The position numbers and the translations under genes were made by a program. Of a stretch of DNA of 64,000 nt, positions 51,505-59,963 are shown piece by piece. The notes under the pieces were generated by a model. That model had not been told where the DNA came from and made no database searches. It saw only the letters and a program-made list of their open reading frames with translations. The DNA comes from JAVBSX01 sp051660685. Its GTDB lineage: Bacteria > Planctomycetota > Planctomycetia > Pirellulales > Thermoguttaceae. Position 1 is the stretch's first letter. Each line of letters begins with the position of its first letter. The stretch lies in the NCBI GenBank assembly GCA_051660685.1, contig JBOFQB010000093.1, positions 1 through 64,000 on the forward strand, written 5' to 3'.

Positions 51505-54500
51505 ATGATTCAACATGGTCTTAAAAAAGTGCTCATTCTCGGCTCAGGAGCACTGAAAATTGGTGAAGCCGGAGAATTCGATTACAGCGGTTCCCAAGCC
51601 CTAAAAGCATTAGGGGAAGAAGGAATCGAAACGATCCTCGTCAACCCGAACATTGCAACGATCCAGACTTCACAGGATATTGCTGATCGGGTTTATTTTT
51701 TGCCCGTTACTCCTGAATTTGTGACCGAAGTGATTGAGAAGGAGAAACCGGACGGTATTCTGCTCGCATTTGGCGGTCAAACGGCATTGAATTGCGGCGT
51801 CGCTTTGTATCGAAGCGGCGTACTCGAAAAATATGGCGTTCGTGTTCTCGGAACCCCCGTTTCTGCGATCATTGATACAGAAGATAGGGAATTGTTCATT
51901 CAACGCTTGAACGAGATCGACGTTAAAACGATTGCAAGTCATGCTGTCTCAACCGTTGAAGATGCGTGCAAAGCAGCTGCTGATTTGAAATACCCCGTTA
52001 TTATTCGGTCGGCGTATGCACTTGGCGGACTTGGGTCGGGTTTCTGCGACTCAGAAGAACAATTGCGAGTCCTCGCCAAAAAATCACTCTCCTTCAGCGA
52101 TCAAATTCTGGTCGAAAAATCTTTACGCGGTTGGAAAGAAATTGAATACGAGTTGGTCCGGGACCGATTCGGCAATTGTTTTACGATTGCGAGTATGGAA
52201 AATTTTGACCCGCTTGGAATCCATACAGGCGAAAGTATTGTCGTTGCCCCTGTTCAAACCCTGACTGCTGCTGAAAACCAGAAATTGCGGGAAATCGCAA
52301 TCCGAATCATTGAACATGTTGGAATTGTCGGGGAGTGTAACATTCAATTCGCCCTTGACCCCTATTCGGAAGATTATCGCGTCATTGAAATCAACGCCCG
52401 ACTCTCCCGTTCGTCGGCACTTGCGTCCAAAGCAACAGGTTTTCCGCTCGCAATGGTCGCTGCAAAACTTGCTCTCGGTTATGGTCTGCACGAATTGAAA
52501 AATTCTGTGACGCAGACAACCCCGACCAGTTTTGAACCGGCTCTTGATTACATTATTGTCAAAATACCTCGTTGGGACCTGTCCAAGTTCAAAGGGGTTT
52601 CCAAAGAAATCGGTTCGAGCATGAAAAGTGTCGGCGAAGTCATGTCAATTGGCCGATCCTTTGAAGAAGCAATGCAAAAAGGACTCCGAATGATCGGTCA
52701 GGGAATGCACGGTTTTGTTGCAAATCGTGATTTGAACATTACAGACCTTGATTACAACCTAGAACATCCGACAGATACCCGGGTTTTTGCGCTTGCACAA
52801 GCGTTTCAAGAGGGGTATTCGGTTGACCGGATTTATGAATTGACAAAAATAGATCGTTGGTTCCTTGAGAAACTAAAAACGATTCATGAAACGAATCAGG
52901 AACTGCAACAGTATAATGCGGTTGCTGAAATTCCTGACGACCTGTTTATCAAAGCCAAAAAGAAGGGTTTTTCCGACTTCCAAATCGGACGTGTCGTCTC
53001 TCACGGAAAGTTGGACCCCGACGCCGGAGTTCTCGCTGCACGAAAAGAACGTCAAAAACGAGGAATCATCCCCTTTGTTAAGCAGATCGACACGCTCGCC
53101 GGGGAATATTCCGCCAAAATCAATTATCTGTATTTAACCTATCATGCAACAAAACATGATATAGAATTCCCCAAAGATGGTAAAAGCGTTGCTGTTCTCG
53201 GTTCAGGTGCTTACCGAATCGGTTCTTCCGTCGAATTTGACTGGTGTTGCGTTGGAGCAATCAAGACGATTCGCAAAGAGGGTTATACGGGGATTATGAT
53301 TAACTGCAACCCTGAAACCGTTTCGACCGATTATGATACATGTGACCGTCTTTATTTCGACGAACTGTCTCTTGAACGGGTTCTCGACATTGCCGAGTTG
53401 GAACAACCTAAAGGTTTTGTTGTTTCAACAGGGGGACAAACGCCGAACAATCTTGCAATGCGGCTTTATGAGCAGAAGATTCCGATTCTTGGAACAGCTC
53501 CGACCTCGATTGACCAAGCTGAAGACCGTCATAAATTTTCCTCGCTTTGCGACCAACTCGGGATTGACCAACCGCGTTGGAAGGAACTGAGCGGTTTGGA
53601 TGAGATTCACAACTTTGTCCAAGAAGTCCAATTTCCCGTTATTGTTCGTCCTTCCTACGTTCTTAGCGGAGCTGCAATGAACGTCGTTTCCAACCGGGAA
53701 GAACTGGACCATTTCCTGACACTTGCTGCAAATGTTTCAAAGAAGCATCCCGTCGTTGTCTCTGAATTCGTTCAAGACGCCAAAGAAATTGAAATCGATG
53801 CTGTTGCAAAAGACGGCGATCTGGTTGCGTATGCGATTTCCGAACATGTTGAATTTGCGGGGGTTCATTCGGGAGATGCAACCATTGTTTTTCCGCCTCA
53901 AAAATTGTACATCGAGACAATACGGCGAATTAAACGGATTTCACGGAAAATTGCAAAAGCGTTGAACATTTCGGGACCGTTTAACATGCAGTTTTTGGCG
54001 AAAGACAATGACATTAAGGTCATTGAGTGCAATCTCCGGGCATCTCGCAGTTTCCCCTTTGTCTCGAAAGTTCTGAAAATTGATTTTATTGAACTCGCAA
54101 CAAAAGCGATTCTTGGACTCCCGGTTGAAAAACCGAATAAATCCAGTTTTGAACTCGATTACGTCGGGATCAAAGCCCCGCAATTCAGTTTCTCTCGATT
54201 AGCAAAAGCCGACCCGATTCTCGGCGTTGAAATGGCGTCAACCGGGGAAGTCGGTTGTCTTGGAGAGGACTTTTACGAAGCAATCCTCACTTCAATGCTC
54301 TCTGTCGGTTATAAAATACCGCAAAAAAAGAGTATCCTGATTTCAAGTGGTCCTCCCCGCGCAAAAGCCGATTTGCTTGAAGATTGTCGGATGTTGACCA
54401 ACGACGGGTTCAAATTGTATGCAACACGCGGAACAGCATCCTTCCTTGCCGAAAATGGTGTTTTGGCGGAACCGGTTGCTTGGCCGGACGAAGAGTCGCC

Positions 54501-54738
54501 GAATGCTCTTGATCTGTTGCGGGACCATAAAGTTGATCTTGTCGTCAATATTCCAAAAGACCTTTCCCGATCTGAGTTGACGAATGATTATGCAATTCGT
54601 CGGGGAGCCGTTGATTTTAACATTCCTTTGTTGACAAATGGACGACTTGCGTCCGCCTTTTTGCAAGCCGTTTGTCGGGCAGGACGTGAATCAATCAAGA
54701 TAAAAAGCTGGGACGAATATACCAGTTCAGAAGAATAA
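51505..54738 (+). CDS. carB: Carbamoyl-phosphate synthase large subunit
   Basis: A 1077-residue CarB, which makes carbamoyl phosphate from bicarbonate, two ATP and glutamine-derived ammonia for pyrimidine and arginine synthesis. The two homologous halves are clear: VLILGSGALKIGEAGEFDYS near the start and VAVLGSGAYRIGSSVEFDW near residue 565, each starting an ATP-grasp synthetase unit. VIEINARLSRSSALASKATG and VIECNLRASRSFPFVSKVL are the ATP-site signatures. The C-terminal allosteric MGS-like domain starts near residue 940 (SILISSGPPRAKADLLED). Start 51505 aligns with the family N-terminus; the frame is open to 51409. carA is not in the window. Confidence 0.96.
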   Translation: MIQHGLKKVLILGSGALKIGEAGEFDYSGSQALKALGEEGIETILVNPNIATIQTSQDIADRVYFLPVTPEFVTEVIEKEKPDGILLAFGGQTALNCGVALYRSGVLEKYGVRVLGTPVSAIIDTEDRELFIQRLNEIDVKTIASHAVSTVEDACKAAADLKYPVIIRSAYALGGLGSGFCDSEEQLRVLAKKSLSFSDQILVEKSLRGWKEIEYELVRDRFGNCFTIASMENFDPLGIHTGESIVVAPVQTLTAAENQKLREIAIRIIEHVGIVGECNIQFALDPYSEDYRVIEINARLSRSSALASKATGFPLAMVAAKLALGYGLHELKNSVTQTTPTSFEPALDYIIVKIPRWDLSKFKGVSKEIGSSMKSVGEVMSIGRSFEEAMQKGLRMIGQGMHGFVANRDLNITDLDYNLEHPTDTRVFALAQAFQEGYSVDRIYELTKIDRWFLEKLKTIHETNQELQQYNAVAEIPDDLFIKAKKKGFSDFQIGRVVSHGKLDPDAGVLAARKERQKRGIIPFVKQIDTLAGEYSAKINYLYLTYHATKHDIEFPKDGKSVAVLGSGAYRIGSSVEFDWCCVGAIKTIRKEGYTGIMINCNPETVSTDYDTCDRLYFDELSLERVLDIAELEQPKGFVVSTGGQTPNNLAMRLYEQKIPILGTAPTSIDQAEDRHKFSSLCDQLGIDQPRWKELSGLDEIHNFVQEVQFPVIVRPSYVLSGAAMNVVSNREELDHFLTLAANVSKKHPVVVSEFVQDAKEIEIDAVAKDGDLVAYAISEHVEFAGVHSGDATIVFPPQKLYIETIRRIKRISRKIAKALNISGPFNMQFLAKDNDIKVIECNLRASRSFPFVSKVLKIDFIELATKAILGLPVEKPNKSSFELDYVGIKAPQFSFSRLAKADPILGVEMASTGEVGCLGEDFYEAILTSMLSVGYKIPQKKSILISSGPPRAKADLLEDCRMLTNDGFKLYATRGTASFLAENGVLAEPVAWPDEESPNALDLLRDHKVDLVVNIPKDLSRSELTNDYAIRRGAVDFNIPLLTNGRLASAFLQAVCRAGRESIKIKSWDEYTSSEE

Positions 54739-54815
54739 AGCGAATGAATAGGACAATGAAAATGAATAGAAATAGGAAAGTGTGAAACTTTCGAGGTTAG
54801 GTTGGGACATTGGGT

Positions 54816-54844
54816 TTGAATATTGTGCGATTGACTGCTATACT
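54816..54844 (+). promoter_or_regulatory. Promoter of the Gfo/Idh/MocA gene
   Basis: TTGAAT (54816-54821), a 17-base spacer, and TATACT (54839-54844). The gene starts about 70 bases downstream. Confidence 0.5.
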
Positions 54845-54914
54845 GGGGTGTTGTTGTTTGTAACAATGTTGTTTGAACAGTTGACTGATCCCCTTTTTGT
54901 GTGAGGTGTCCCTA

Positions 54915-56024
54915 ATGTCCGTTTCACGTCGTTCGTTTTTGTTGGGTTCAACACTTGGAGCCGGTTTGCTTTCTTGTTATTCCGGCATTCAAGGTCAGGA
55001 ATCTCCTTTGACAATTGCCGGTTTTGACCAAACAGCAACCGAAATGGATTCAACGACTGTTTGGAAACCGGTTAGTGATCGAAAAATCAAAATGGGATTG
55101 GTCGGATTTGGCGTTTGCCAATTTGCAGCCCAATTCGGTTTGCAGGATCATCCCAATGTCCAAGTGGTTGCAGTCAGTGATTTAATTCCCGACCGTTGCA
55201 ACGCTCTTGCTAAAGTGGTTCGTTGCCGTAAAACCTATCCTTCTCTTGAAGAAATGGTCAAGGACGAAGAGATTGAGGCGGTCTTTGTTGCAACGGATGC
55301 TCCGAGTCATGCCCGACATGCAATCGAGGTTTTGAAACATGGTAAACATGTTGCATCTGCTGTTCCCGCTGTTTGGGGAACGCTTGAAGAAGCCGATCAA
55401 CTTCTGGAAATGGTCCGAACAACCGGCTTGAAATACATGATGTTTGAAACGTCTGCTTTTCATGACGCGGTTTACGCAATGAGAAAGATTTATCAAGCGG
55501 GCGGTTTCGGCAAAATGATTTATACAGAAGGTGAGTATTATCATTATTTTGAGACGCCTCTTGATTCCTTTCGGGGTTGGAGAATTGGTCTTCCTCCTCA
55601 GTATTATCCGACACATTCCAACGCTTACTACAATTGTGTGACCGGGGGAACCTTTACCGAGGTCTCATGTTTGGGGAATCGGAGTATTTTGGAGCATTTT
55701 CAACCGGAAAAAAATGTGTATGCCAATCCCTTTGGAACGGAAGTTGCGTTGTTCCGAACAAGTGAGGGGGGGATGTCTCGCATGATTGTCAGTTGGGATA
55801 CCCCGGGAGTTGGGGGTGAAACCGGTCGGGTTTGCGGACAATTAGGGTCGTTTTGGTCCGAATATCAGGGAACATCACAAGGACAAGCGATTGTTCGTCC
55901 GTTGAATCTCAGGAAACCGGCACTTCCCCCGGGAATGAATGCAGGAGGACATGGAGGTTCACACGGTTATCTTGCGAACGAATTCGTCACTTCGATTCTT
56001 GAAAAACCGAAAACCGCTCATTGA
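54915..56024 (+). CDS. Gfo/Idh/MocA oxidoreductase, frameshifted near the 3' end
   Basis: A 369-residue reading frame for a Tat-exported NAD(P)-dependent sugar oxidoreductase. The signal is MSVSRRSFLLGSTLGAG, with a possible lipobox LLSC. The Rossmann domain has MGLVGFGVCQFAAQFGL and VAVSDLIPDRC, and the usual EKP segment is replaced by HVASAVPAVWG. GAGGTG lies 6 bases before ATG 54915. The frame stops at 56024 after ILEKPKTAH. Removing one A from the run at 56002-56006 would continue as ILENRKPLIDVADALNM to 56124, the normal family C-terminus. The protein made as read loses about 34 residues. Confidence 0.85.
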   Translation: MSVSRRSFLLGSTLGAGLLSCYSGIQGQESPLTIAGFDQTATEMDSTTVWKPVSDRKIKMGLVGFGVCQFAAQFGLQDHPNVQVVAVSDLIPDRCNALAKVVRCRKTYPSLEEMVKDEEIEAVFVATDAPSHARHAIEVLKHGKHVASAVPAVWGTLEEADQLLEMVRTTGLKYMMFETSAFHDAVYAMRKIYQAGGFGKMIYTEGEYYHYFETPLDSFRGWRIGLPPQYYPTHSNAYYNCVTGGTFTEVSCLGNRSILEHFQPEKNVYANPFGTEVALFRTSEGGMSRMIVSWDTPGVGGETGRVCGQLGSFWSEYQGTSQGQAIVRPLNLRKPALPPGMNAGGHGGSHGYLANEFVTSILEKPKTAH

Positions 56025-56124
56025 CGTTGCAGATGCGTTAAACATGACCGTTCCCGGGATCATCGCTCATCAATCCGCCCTGAAAGACGGGGAACTGTTA
56101 AAAATCCCACAATATAAAGTGTAG
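56002..56124 (+). pseudogene. Out-of-frame C-terminus of the Gfo/Idh/MocA gene
   Basis: In the +1 frame this segment encodes NRKPLIDVADALNMTVPG and onward, ending KIPQYKV, a standard closing segment of exported Gfo/Idh/MocA proteins. It has no start of its own and joins the upstream frame if the A5 run at 56002-56006 is shortened by one. It may be a real mutation, a slippery site, or an assembly error. Confidence 0.8.
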
Positions 56125-56271
56125 GAGTTAGAAAGTGGGAGTGAAGAAAGGGGAATCAGGATCATAACGACACAATGCAGGTTTTCCGATCCCGCTGTTT
56201 TGTTGTGTAACCCTCCTTTTGTTTGACTCGATTTGATATTCAATATCCTCTCCCTTCTCGATTCTACCTTC

Positions 56272-56402
56272 TATACTGCAAACGGTTAGAAAGGGTTTGT
56301 TTTCCGATTGGAACGCGGGCATCCTGCCCGCATTTTTTTCTTGATGCAGGCAAGATGCCTGCGTTCCGACAAAATGTCCATTTTGGACCCGTTTGGGGTA
56401 TA
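56272..56402. repeat. 131-bp REP-type repeat, copy 2
   Basis: Nearly identical to 14047-14177, same orientation, with the same nested palindromes. AATTCTCAATTCACAATTC follows at 56410. The gap 56125-56451 contains nothing else recognisable, and ORF extensions of the next gene into it are artefacts. Confidence 0.85.
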
Positions 56403-56451
56403 CCTACTCAATTCTCAATTCACAATTCTCCCTATTACCTCCTCCCTTATT

Positions 56452-57591
56452 ATGAAAATAGCCCAGATAGACGTTTACTTGACACGATTTCCCTTTCGTT
56501 CCCCCTTTCGTTGGGCGGATAAAATGCTGGAAGCGATGCAAACCGTTTTATTGCGGTTGACAGATGCGGACGGAAATACGGGTTGGGGGGAAGTTTTTCC
56601 GGGGAATCAGCCGATGTTGACATCCGCTTGGTCTTTGGGGGTGTTTTATGTTCTCAAAGAATGTATTCTCCCCAGTTTGGGTCCAACCCCCGCGATTGAT
56701 TCCGGCGAATCGTTGAGAGAACATCTGAAATTTATTCGAGGTAATCAACCGGCAAAAGGGGTTCTTGACCTTGCATTTTGGGATTTGTATGCGAAACGGC
56801 AGAAGAAACCTCTTCATACCGTCATTGGCGGGGATAAAAAGGAGATCGAGGTTGGGGTGATTTTTGACCGTTATGAAGCCTTATCCCCCTTTATCGATCA
56901 CTTCAAAGAAGCGGTTGCGCAAAAATACAAACGGATTACGTTGAAAATGCGACCTGGTTGGGACCTGCAAATTCTCGGAATTGCAAGGAATGAAGCACCT
57001 CTTCAGATGTTACAATGCGATGTTGAAGGTGTTCTGGAAATGGATCGACATTCGGACATTCTTTATCGATTTGACGATTTTTTTCCGAGTTTGCTTGAAC
57101 AACCCCTTTCGATCAGCGAATTTGTTGGACATGCAATGTTGCAGGATCGAATGAGGACCAGTATCGGTTTGGATGAATCGATCTCGACGTTCGATCAAGC
57201 GGAAATTGCGATTGATCTTCGTTCAGCCAATACCTTCTGCTTAAAACCAGGTCGGGTTGGGGGAATCACAGAAGCGAAACTGATACATGATGCGAGCGTC
57301 GCGTCGGAAATTACCTGTTATTCCGGTTGTGACGGAACAACGTCGATTGGATACCGTTTCGTTGCGGCACTTGCCGCACTTCCCGGTTTTACACTTCCTG
57401 CCGATTATCTTAGAACGGATGAACTTCTGCTTGACGACCCGGGCATTCCGCTCAAACCGGTTCTTAAACCGGACGTAGAAGGTCAGGAACGACAAGTGAT
57501 TGAACTTTGGGACGAACCGGGAATTGGCATGGAACCGGATATGGAGCTGATTGAACGGAATCTGGTCCAGAAATTCACTTGGCCGGTCTAA
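56452..57591 (+). CDS. Enolase-superfamily enzyme, MenC/N-acylamino-acid racemase-like
   Basis: A 379-residue member of the muconate-lactonizing subgroup, closest by motif to o-succinylbenzoate synthase (MenC) and N-succinylamino-acid racemase. Metal ligands are Asp 190 (QCDVEG), Glu 216 (LLEQPL) and Asp 241 (GLDESI). The second general base is Lys 265 in CLKPGRVGGITEA. In the first catalytic segment, ITLKMRPGWDLQIL, the usual KxK is T163-L164-K165, so the first lysine is lost but the acid/base lysine stays. It could act in menaquinone synthesis or as a racemase or epimerase; no other men gene is nearby. Start 56452 matches the family N-terminus (MKIAQIDVYLTRFPF). Confidence 0.83.
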   Translation: MKIAQIDVYLTRFPFRSPFRWADKMLEAMQTVLLRLTDADGNTGWGEVFPGNQPMLTSAWSLGVFYVLKECILPSLGPTPAIDSGESLREHLKFIRGNQPAKGVLDLAFWDLYAKRQKKPLHTVIGGDKKEIEVGVIFDRYEALSPFIDHFKEAVAQKYKRITLKMRPGWDLQILGIARNEAPLQMLQCDVEGVLEMDRHSDILYRFDDFFPSLLEQPLSISEFVGHAMLQDRMRTSIGLDESISTFDQAEIAIDLRSANTFCLKPGRVGGITEAKLIHDASVASEITCYSGCDGTTSIGYRFVAALAALPGFTLPADYLRTDELLLDDPGIPLKPVLKPDVEGQERQVIELWDEPGIGMEPDMELIERNLVQKFTWPV

Positions 57592-57607
57592 TACGGAATC
57601 TGAAATT

Positions 57608-57636
57608 TTGACAAATTGTAAAAATTTGGGTATACA
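57608..57636 (+). promoter_or_regulatory. Promoter of the sigma-factor operon
   Basis: TTGACA (57608-57613), 17 bases, TATACA (57631-57636): a strong housekeeping-type promoter 125 bases before the sigma gene. A second TATAAT at 57653 has no matching -35. Confidence 0.6.
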
Positions 57637-57761
57637 TCCGGTTCGAGCCGACTATAATAAAGGGGAATAGGAAATCTATCCATTTTTTTTGAAAAAATGT
57701 GAAAGAAGATCATTTTAGGGGCAACTCTCGTTTTACTTGGATTTGATGAAGTCTTTTACGA

Positions 57762-58343
57762 ATGTTTGATAGGATGTCTGAAACACTCCAACCGAAATCG
57801 TTTGAAGAACAACAATCATCTGGAGAAGTTTCTGAGATTGATTGGGATGCAACACTTAGGGCGAACCAGAATTGGTTGCGGACGGTGATTGCTGCGCGTG
57901 TTGGAGAACAGGCTGCTGTTGATGAAGTTTGGCAGGAAGTAGCACTTGCAGCATTTCGGCAAAAAGCACCACTTAGGGATGCAGGTAAAGTTGCACCCTG
58001 GTTGTACCGAATCGCCGTTACTCAGTCGCTCATGTACCGACGAAAAATGGGACGTCGGCGCAAACTGCTTGATCGTTATACACAACAGGTGAACGTCCAA
58101 GAATCGGATAATCGGGAATCGAATCCGCTTGATTGGTTGTTGACGCAAGAACGTCGTCAGATTGTCCGGGATGCTTTTGCCCGATTGCCCCAACGTGATC
58201 GTGAAACTCTGATGTTGAAGTATTATCACAATTGGAGTTATAAAGAAATGGCGGACAAAATGGGCGCGAGTATCGCCGCAATTCAGGCCCGGCTGCATCG
58301 AGCAAGGGAACGGTTGCGGGATGAATTGACTCACCATTTTTGA
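57762..58343 (+). CDS. ECF-type RNA polymerase sigma factor
   Basis: A 193-residue sigma-70 family factor with only regions 2 and 4. Region 2 spans about 28-100 (VDEVWQEVALAAFRQ in 2.2, VAPWLYRIAVTQSLMYRRK in 2.4). Region 4 spans about 130-190 (FARLPQRDRETLMLKYYHNW, YKEMADKMGASIAAIQARLH, the helix-turn-helix that reads the -35). ATG 57774 is an alternative start. The next gene is likely its regulator. It is read from a housekeeping-type promoter, so it does not obviously control its own transcription. Confidence 0.9.
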   Translation: MFDRMSETLQPKSFEEQQSSGEVSEIDWDATLRANQNWLRTVIAARVGEQAAVDEVWQEVALAAFRQKAPLRDAGKVAPWLYRIAVTQSLMYRRKMGRRRKLLDRYTQQVNVQESDNRESNPLDWLLTQERRQIVRDAFARLPQRDRETLMLKYYHNWSYKEMADKMGASIAAIQARLHRARERLRDELTHHF

Positions 58344-58435
58344 GTTTCAGGGTATGTCAGGTTTCAGCTCGTTTCAAATCTCAGGCAGCATCCGGTTGCA
58401 ATTCAACCTTGCCTAATGTTGATTCGACTTTTGAC

Positions 58436-59542
58436 ATGTCTCATCACTTTATTGCTGTACACGAAGTTATGTCTCTTCCCAATATACAACAACACATTGG
58501 TTACTTTGAACAGATCGCCTTACTCGTCGACGGAGAATTGGGCGAATCTGAGCGGATACACCTTCTTGCCGAATTGGATCACGTTCCAGACGGTTGGAAA
58601 CATTGTGCGCTGCTGTACATCGAGGATCAGGAACTGAAAAAAGCCTTTTCTCCCCGACTCGAGGTGTCACACCTTTTGGAAGGTCACAGTCCCTTTGAGG
58701 TTTTTCCTGAATCCTTGCAAATGGAAATGGAGGAAGAGGACGAACTCGAATTCCTCAAATCGTTTGGAATGTTTGACGAAAGGATGCAAACCGGTTCGGA
58801 AGAAAGGACCGAAACCGACCCCGCAAAATCGTTTTCAAGACAATCGGTTAAAGAACAATCGACTAAAGGACAATTGGTTGAGAGACAAGGGGCAGGTGAA
58901 GTCGATTCTTCTGCGAGTTCTTTGGGTGATATGCGCGGGACATTGACAACCTCAAAACCTGATATTCGGGCTGCATCTCGGACCAGTCAAATGCCGCAAT
59001 CAGCCCCGTTGTTTTGGGCTGCAATCGCCGGTTGTCTCATTCTCGGTTTTTCAACCGGCTTCTTACTCCGTCCAGATCAATTTAATCTGGGAACAGGGAA
59101 TCGGATTGTTCAGACGACAACCGAGGAGACAGGGCATCCTTCCTCGTTTTCAACGGCGCAAACCGAGAAAAAGACGGGTCAATCTGTTCCTTTTGACAGT
59201 TTGCCAACTCCGATCACTTCAGGTAATCTAGGCTCCTCTCATCCGGGTTCCTCCTTATCTCCAACGCAACCACAACTTCGTTTGGTTTCGTTGAAACATG
59301 ATTCTCCCTTTACCGAGCAGGTTCAATTACCCTGTTATGAAAAAGATTCGATTGAACCGAGTGTTTCGTTCCCCCCTGTTAATAAATCACAACATGATTT
59401 TCGGGAGAAAATGCGCAATGCCGGACATGATGTCCAAGTCAAACGTTCTTATCTCATTGTAGGAACAGCAACAGGAGAGCGCATTTTGGTTCCTGTTGAA
59501 GATATATTCATTCAGTATTCTGGGAATAACCTTTACGAATAA
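58436..59542 (+). CDS. Probable anti-sigma factor with single membrane segment
   Basis: A 368-residue protein directly downstream of the sigma factor. Its N-terminus (IALLVDGELGESERIHLLAEL, quoted as DGELGESERIHLLAEL) resembles anti-sigma-domain sequence, although only a single Cys (WKHCALLY) is present, so zinc binding is doubtful. A long acidic/Ser/Gln-rich linker with near-repeats (SVKEQ, STKGQ, LVERQ) leads to one transmembrane helix, FWAAIAGCLILGFSTGFLL, and an outer region of about 165 residues. Function is inferred from position and topology. The start is uncertain: 58436 and 58469 are both possible and neither has a good ribosome-binding site. Confidence 0.68.
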   Translation: MSHHFIAVHEVMSLPNIQQHIGYFEQIALLVDGELGESERIHLLAELDHVPDGWKHCALLYIEDQELKKAFSPRLEVSHLLEGHSPFEVFPESLQMEMEEEDELEFLKSFGMFDERMQTGSEERTETDPAKSFSRQSVKEQSTKGQLVERQGAGEVDSSASSLGDMRGTLTTSKPDIRAASRTSQMPQSAPLFWAAIAGCLILGFSTGFLLRPDQFNLGTGNRIVQTTTEETGHPSSFSTAQTEKKTGQSVPFDSLPTPITSGNLGSSHPGSSLSPTQPQLRLVSLKHDSPFTEQVQLPCYEKDSIEPSVSFPPVNKSQHDFREKMRNAGHDVQVKRSYLIVGTATGERILVPVEDIFIQYSGNNLYE

Positions 59543-59605
59543 TTTTTTATTGGTCAAATCCTTTTTTCACGGACTGTAGGGGCATCTTCGGTACAACCAT
59601 CTTTT

Positions 59606-59624
59606 TGAGAGAGTCCCTCTCTCA
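59606..59624. other. Perfect small hairpin
   Basis: TGAGAGAG-TCC-CTCTCTCA, an 8-bp stem with a 3-base loop, 64 bases after the anti-sigma gene. It is not followed by T residues on the plus strand. In the minus direction an A-rich stretch follows, so it is not an obvious terminator. Otherwise 59543-59793 shows nothing. Confidence 0.5.
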
Positions 59625-59793
59625 TGCACCTGATGTTCGTCTGTCGCTGAAGTTGCGCGCTCTTAGGTTCGGTCATTTGCGATTTTTTGTTGATACACCT
59701 CGAATAATGCAATTTTTCAAAAACTCAGACTTTGCAAAACAATCTGTTGGCGAGTCGGTTTTTGTCAAAATGCGAACATAAAGAGGTGACTTT

Positions 59794-59907
59794 ATGGATG
59801 TAACCTGTCCTTGTACCAAATTCGCCAAAATTTGTGAGTTCATTGATCGTTTTTTCGCACAATTTGTGAAACTCAAAAACGCTCAACTCTATAACAAGGT
59901 TGGATAA
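59794..59907 (+). CDS. Small ORF, 37 codons, upstream of PDZ gene
   Basis: ATG at 59794 follows AGAGGTGA with ideal spacing (the best ribosome-binding site in the neighbourhood) and runs 37 codons to TAA at 59907. The peptide opens MDVTCPCTKF with a Cys-Pro-Cys motif and continues with an amphipathic segment, KICEFIDRFFAQFVKLKNAQ. It could be a small membrane-associated or metal-binding protein, or a leader peptide for the PDZ gene 56 bases downstream. I recognise no family. The call rests on the ribosome-binding site and frame only. Confidence 0.5.
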   Translation: MDVTCPCTKFAKICEFIDRFFAQFVKLKNAQLYNKVG

Positions 59908-59963
59908 GGACATCGTGAGAGGTACTCCTTTATTCTGTTTAACTTAACATAAGGATAACGATT

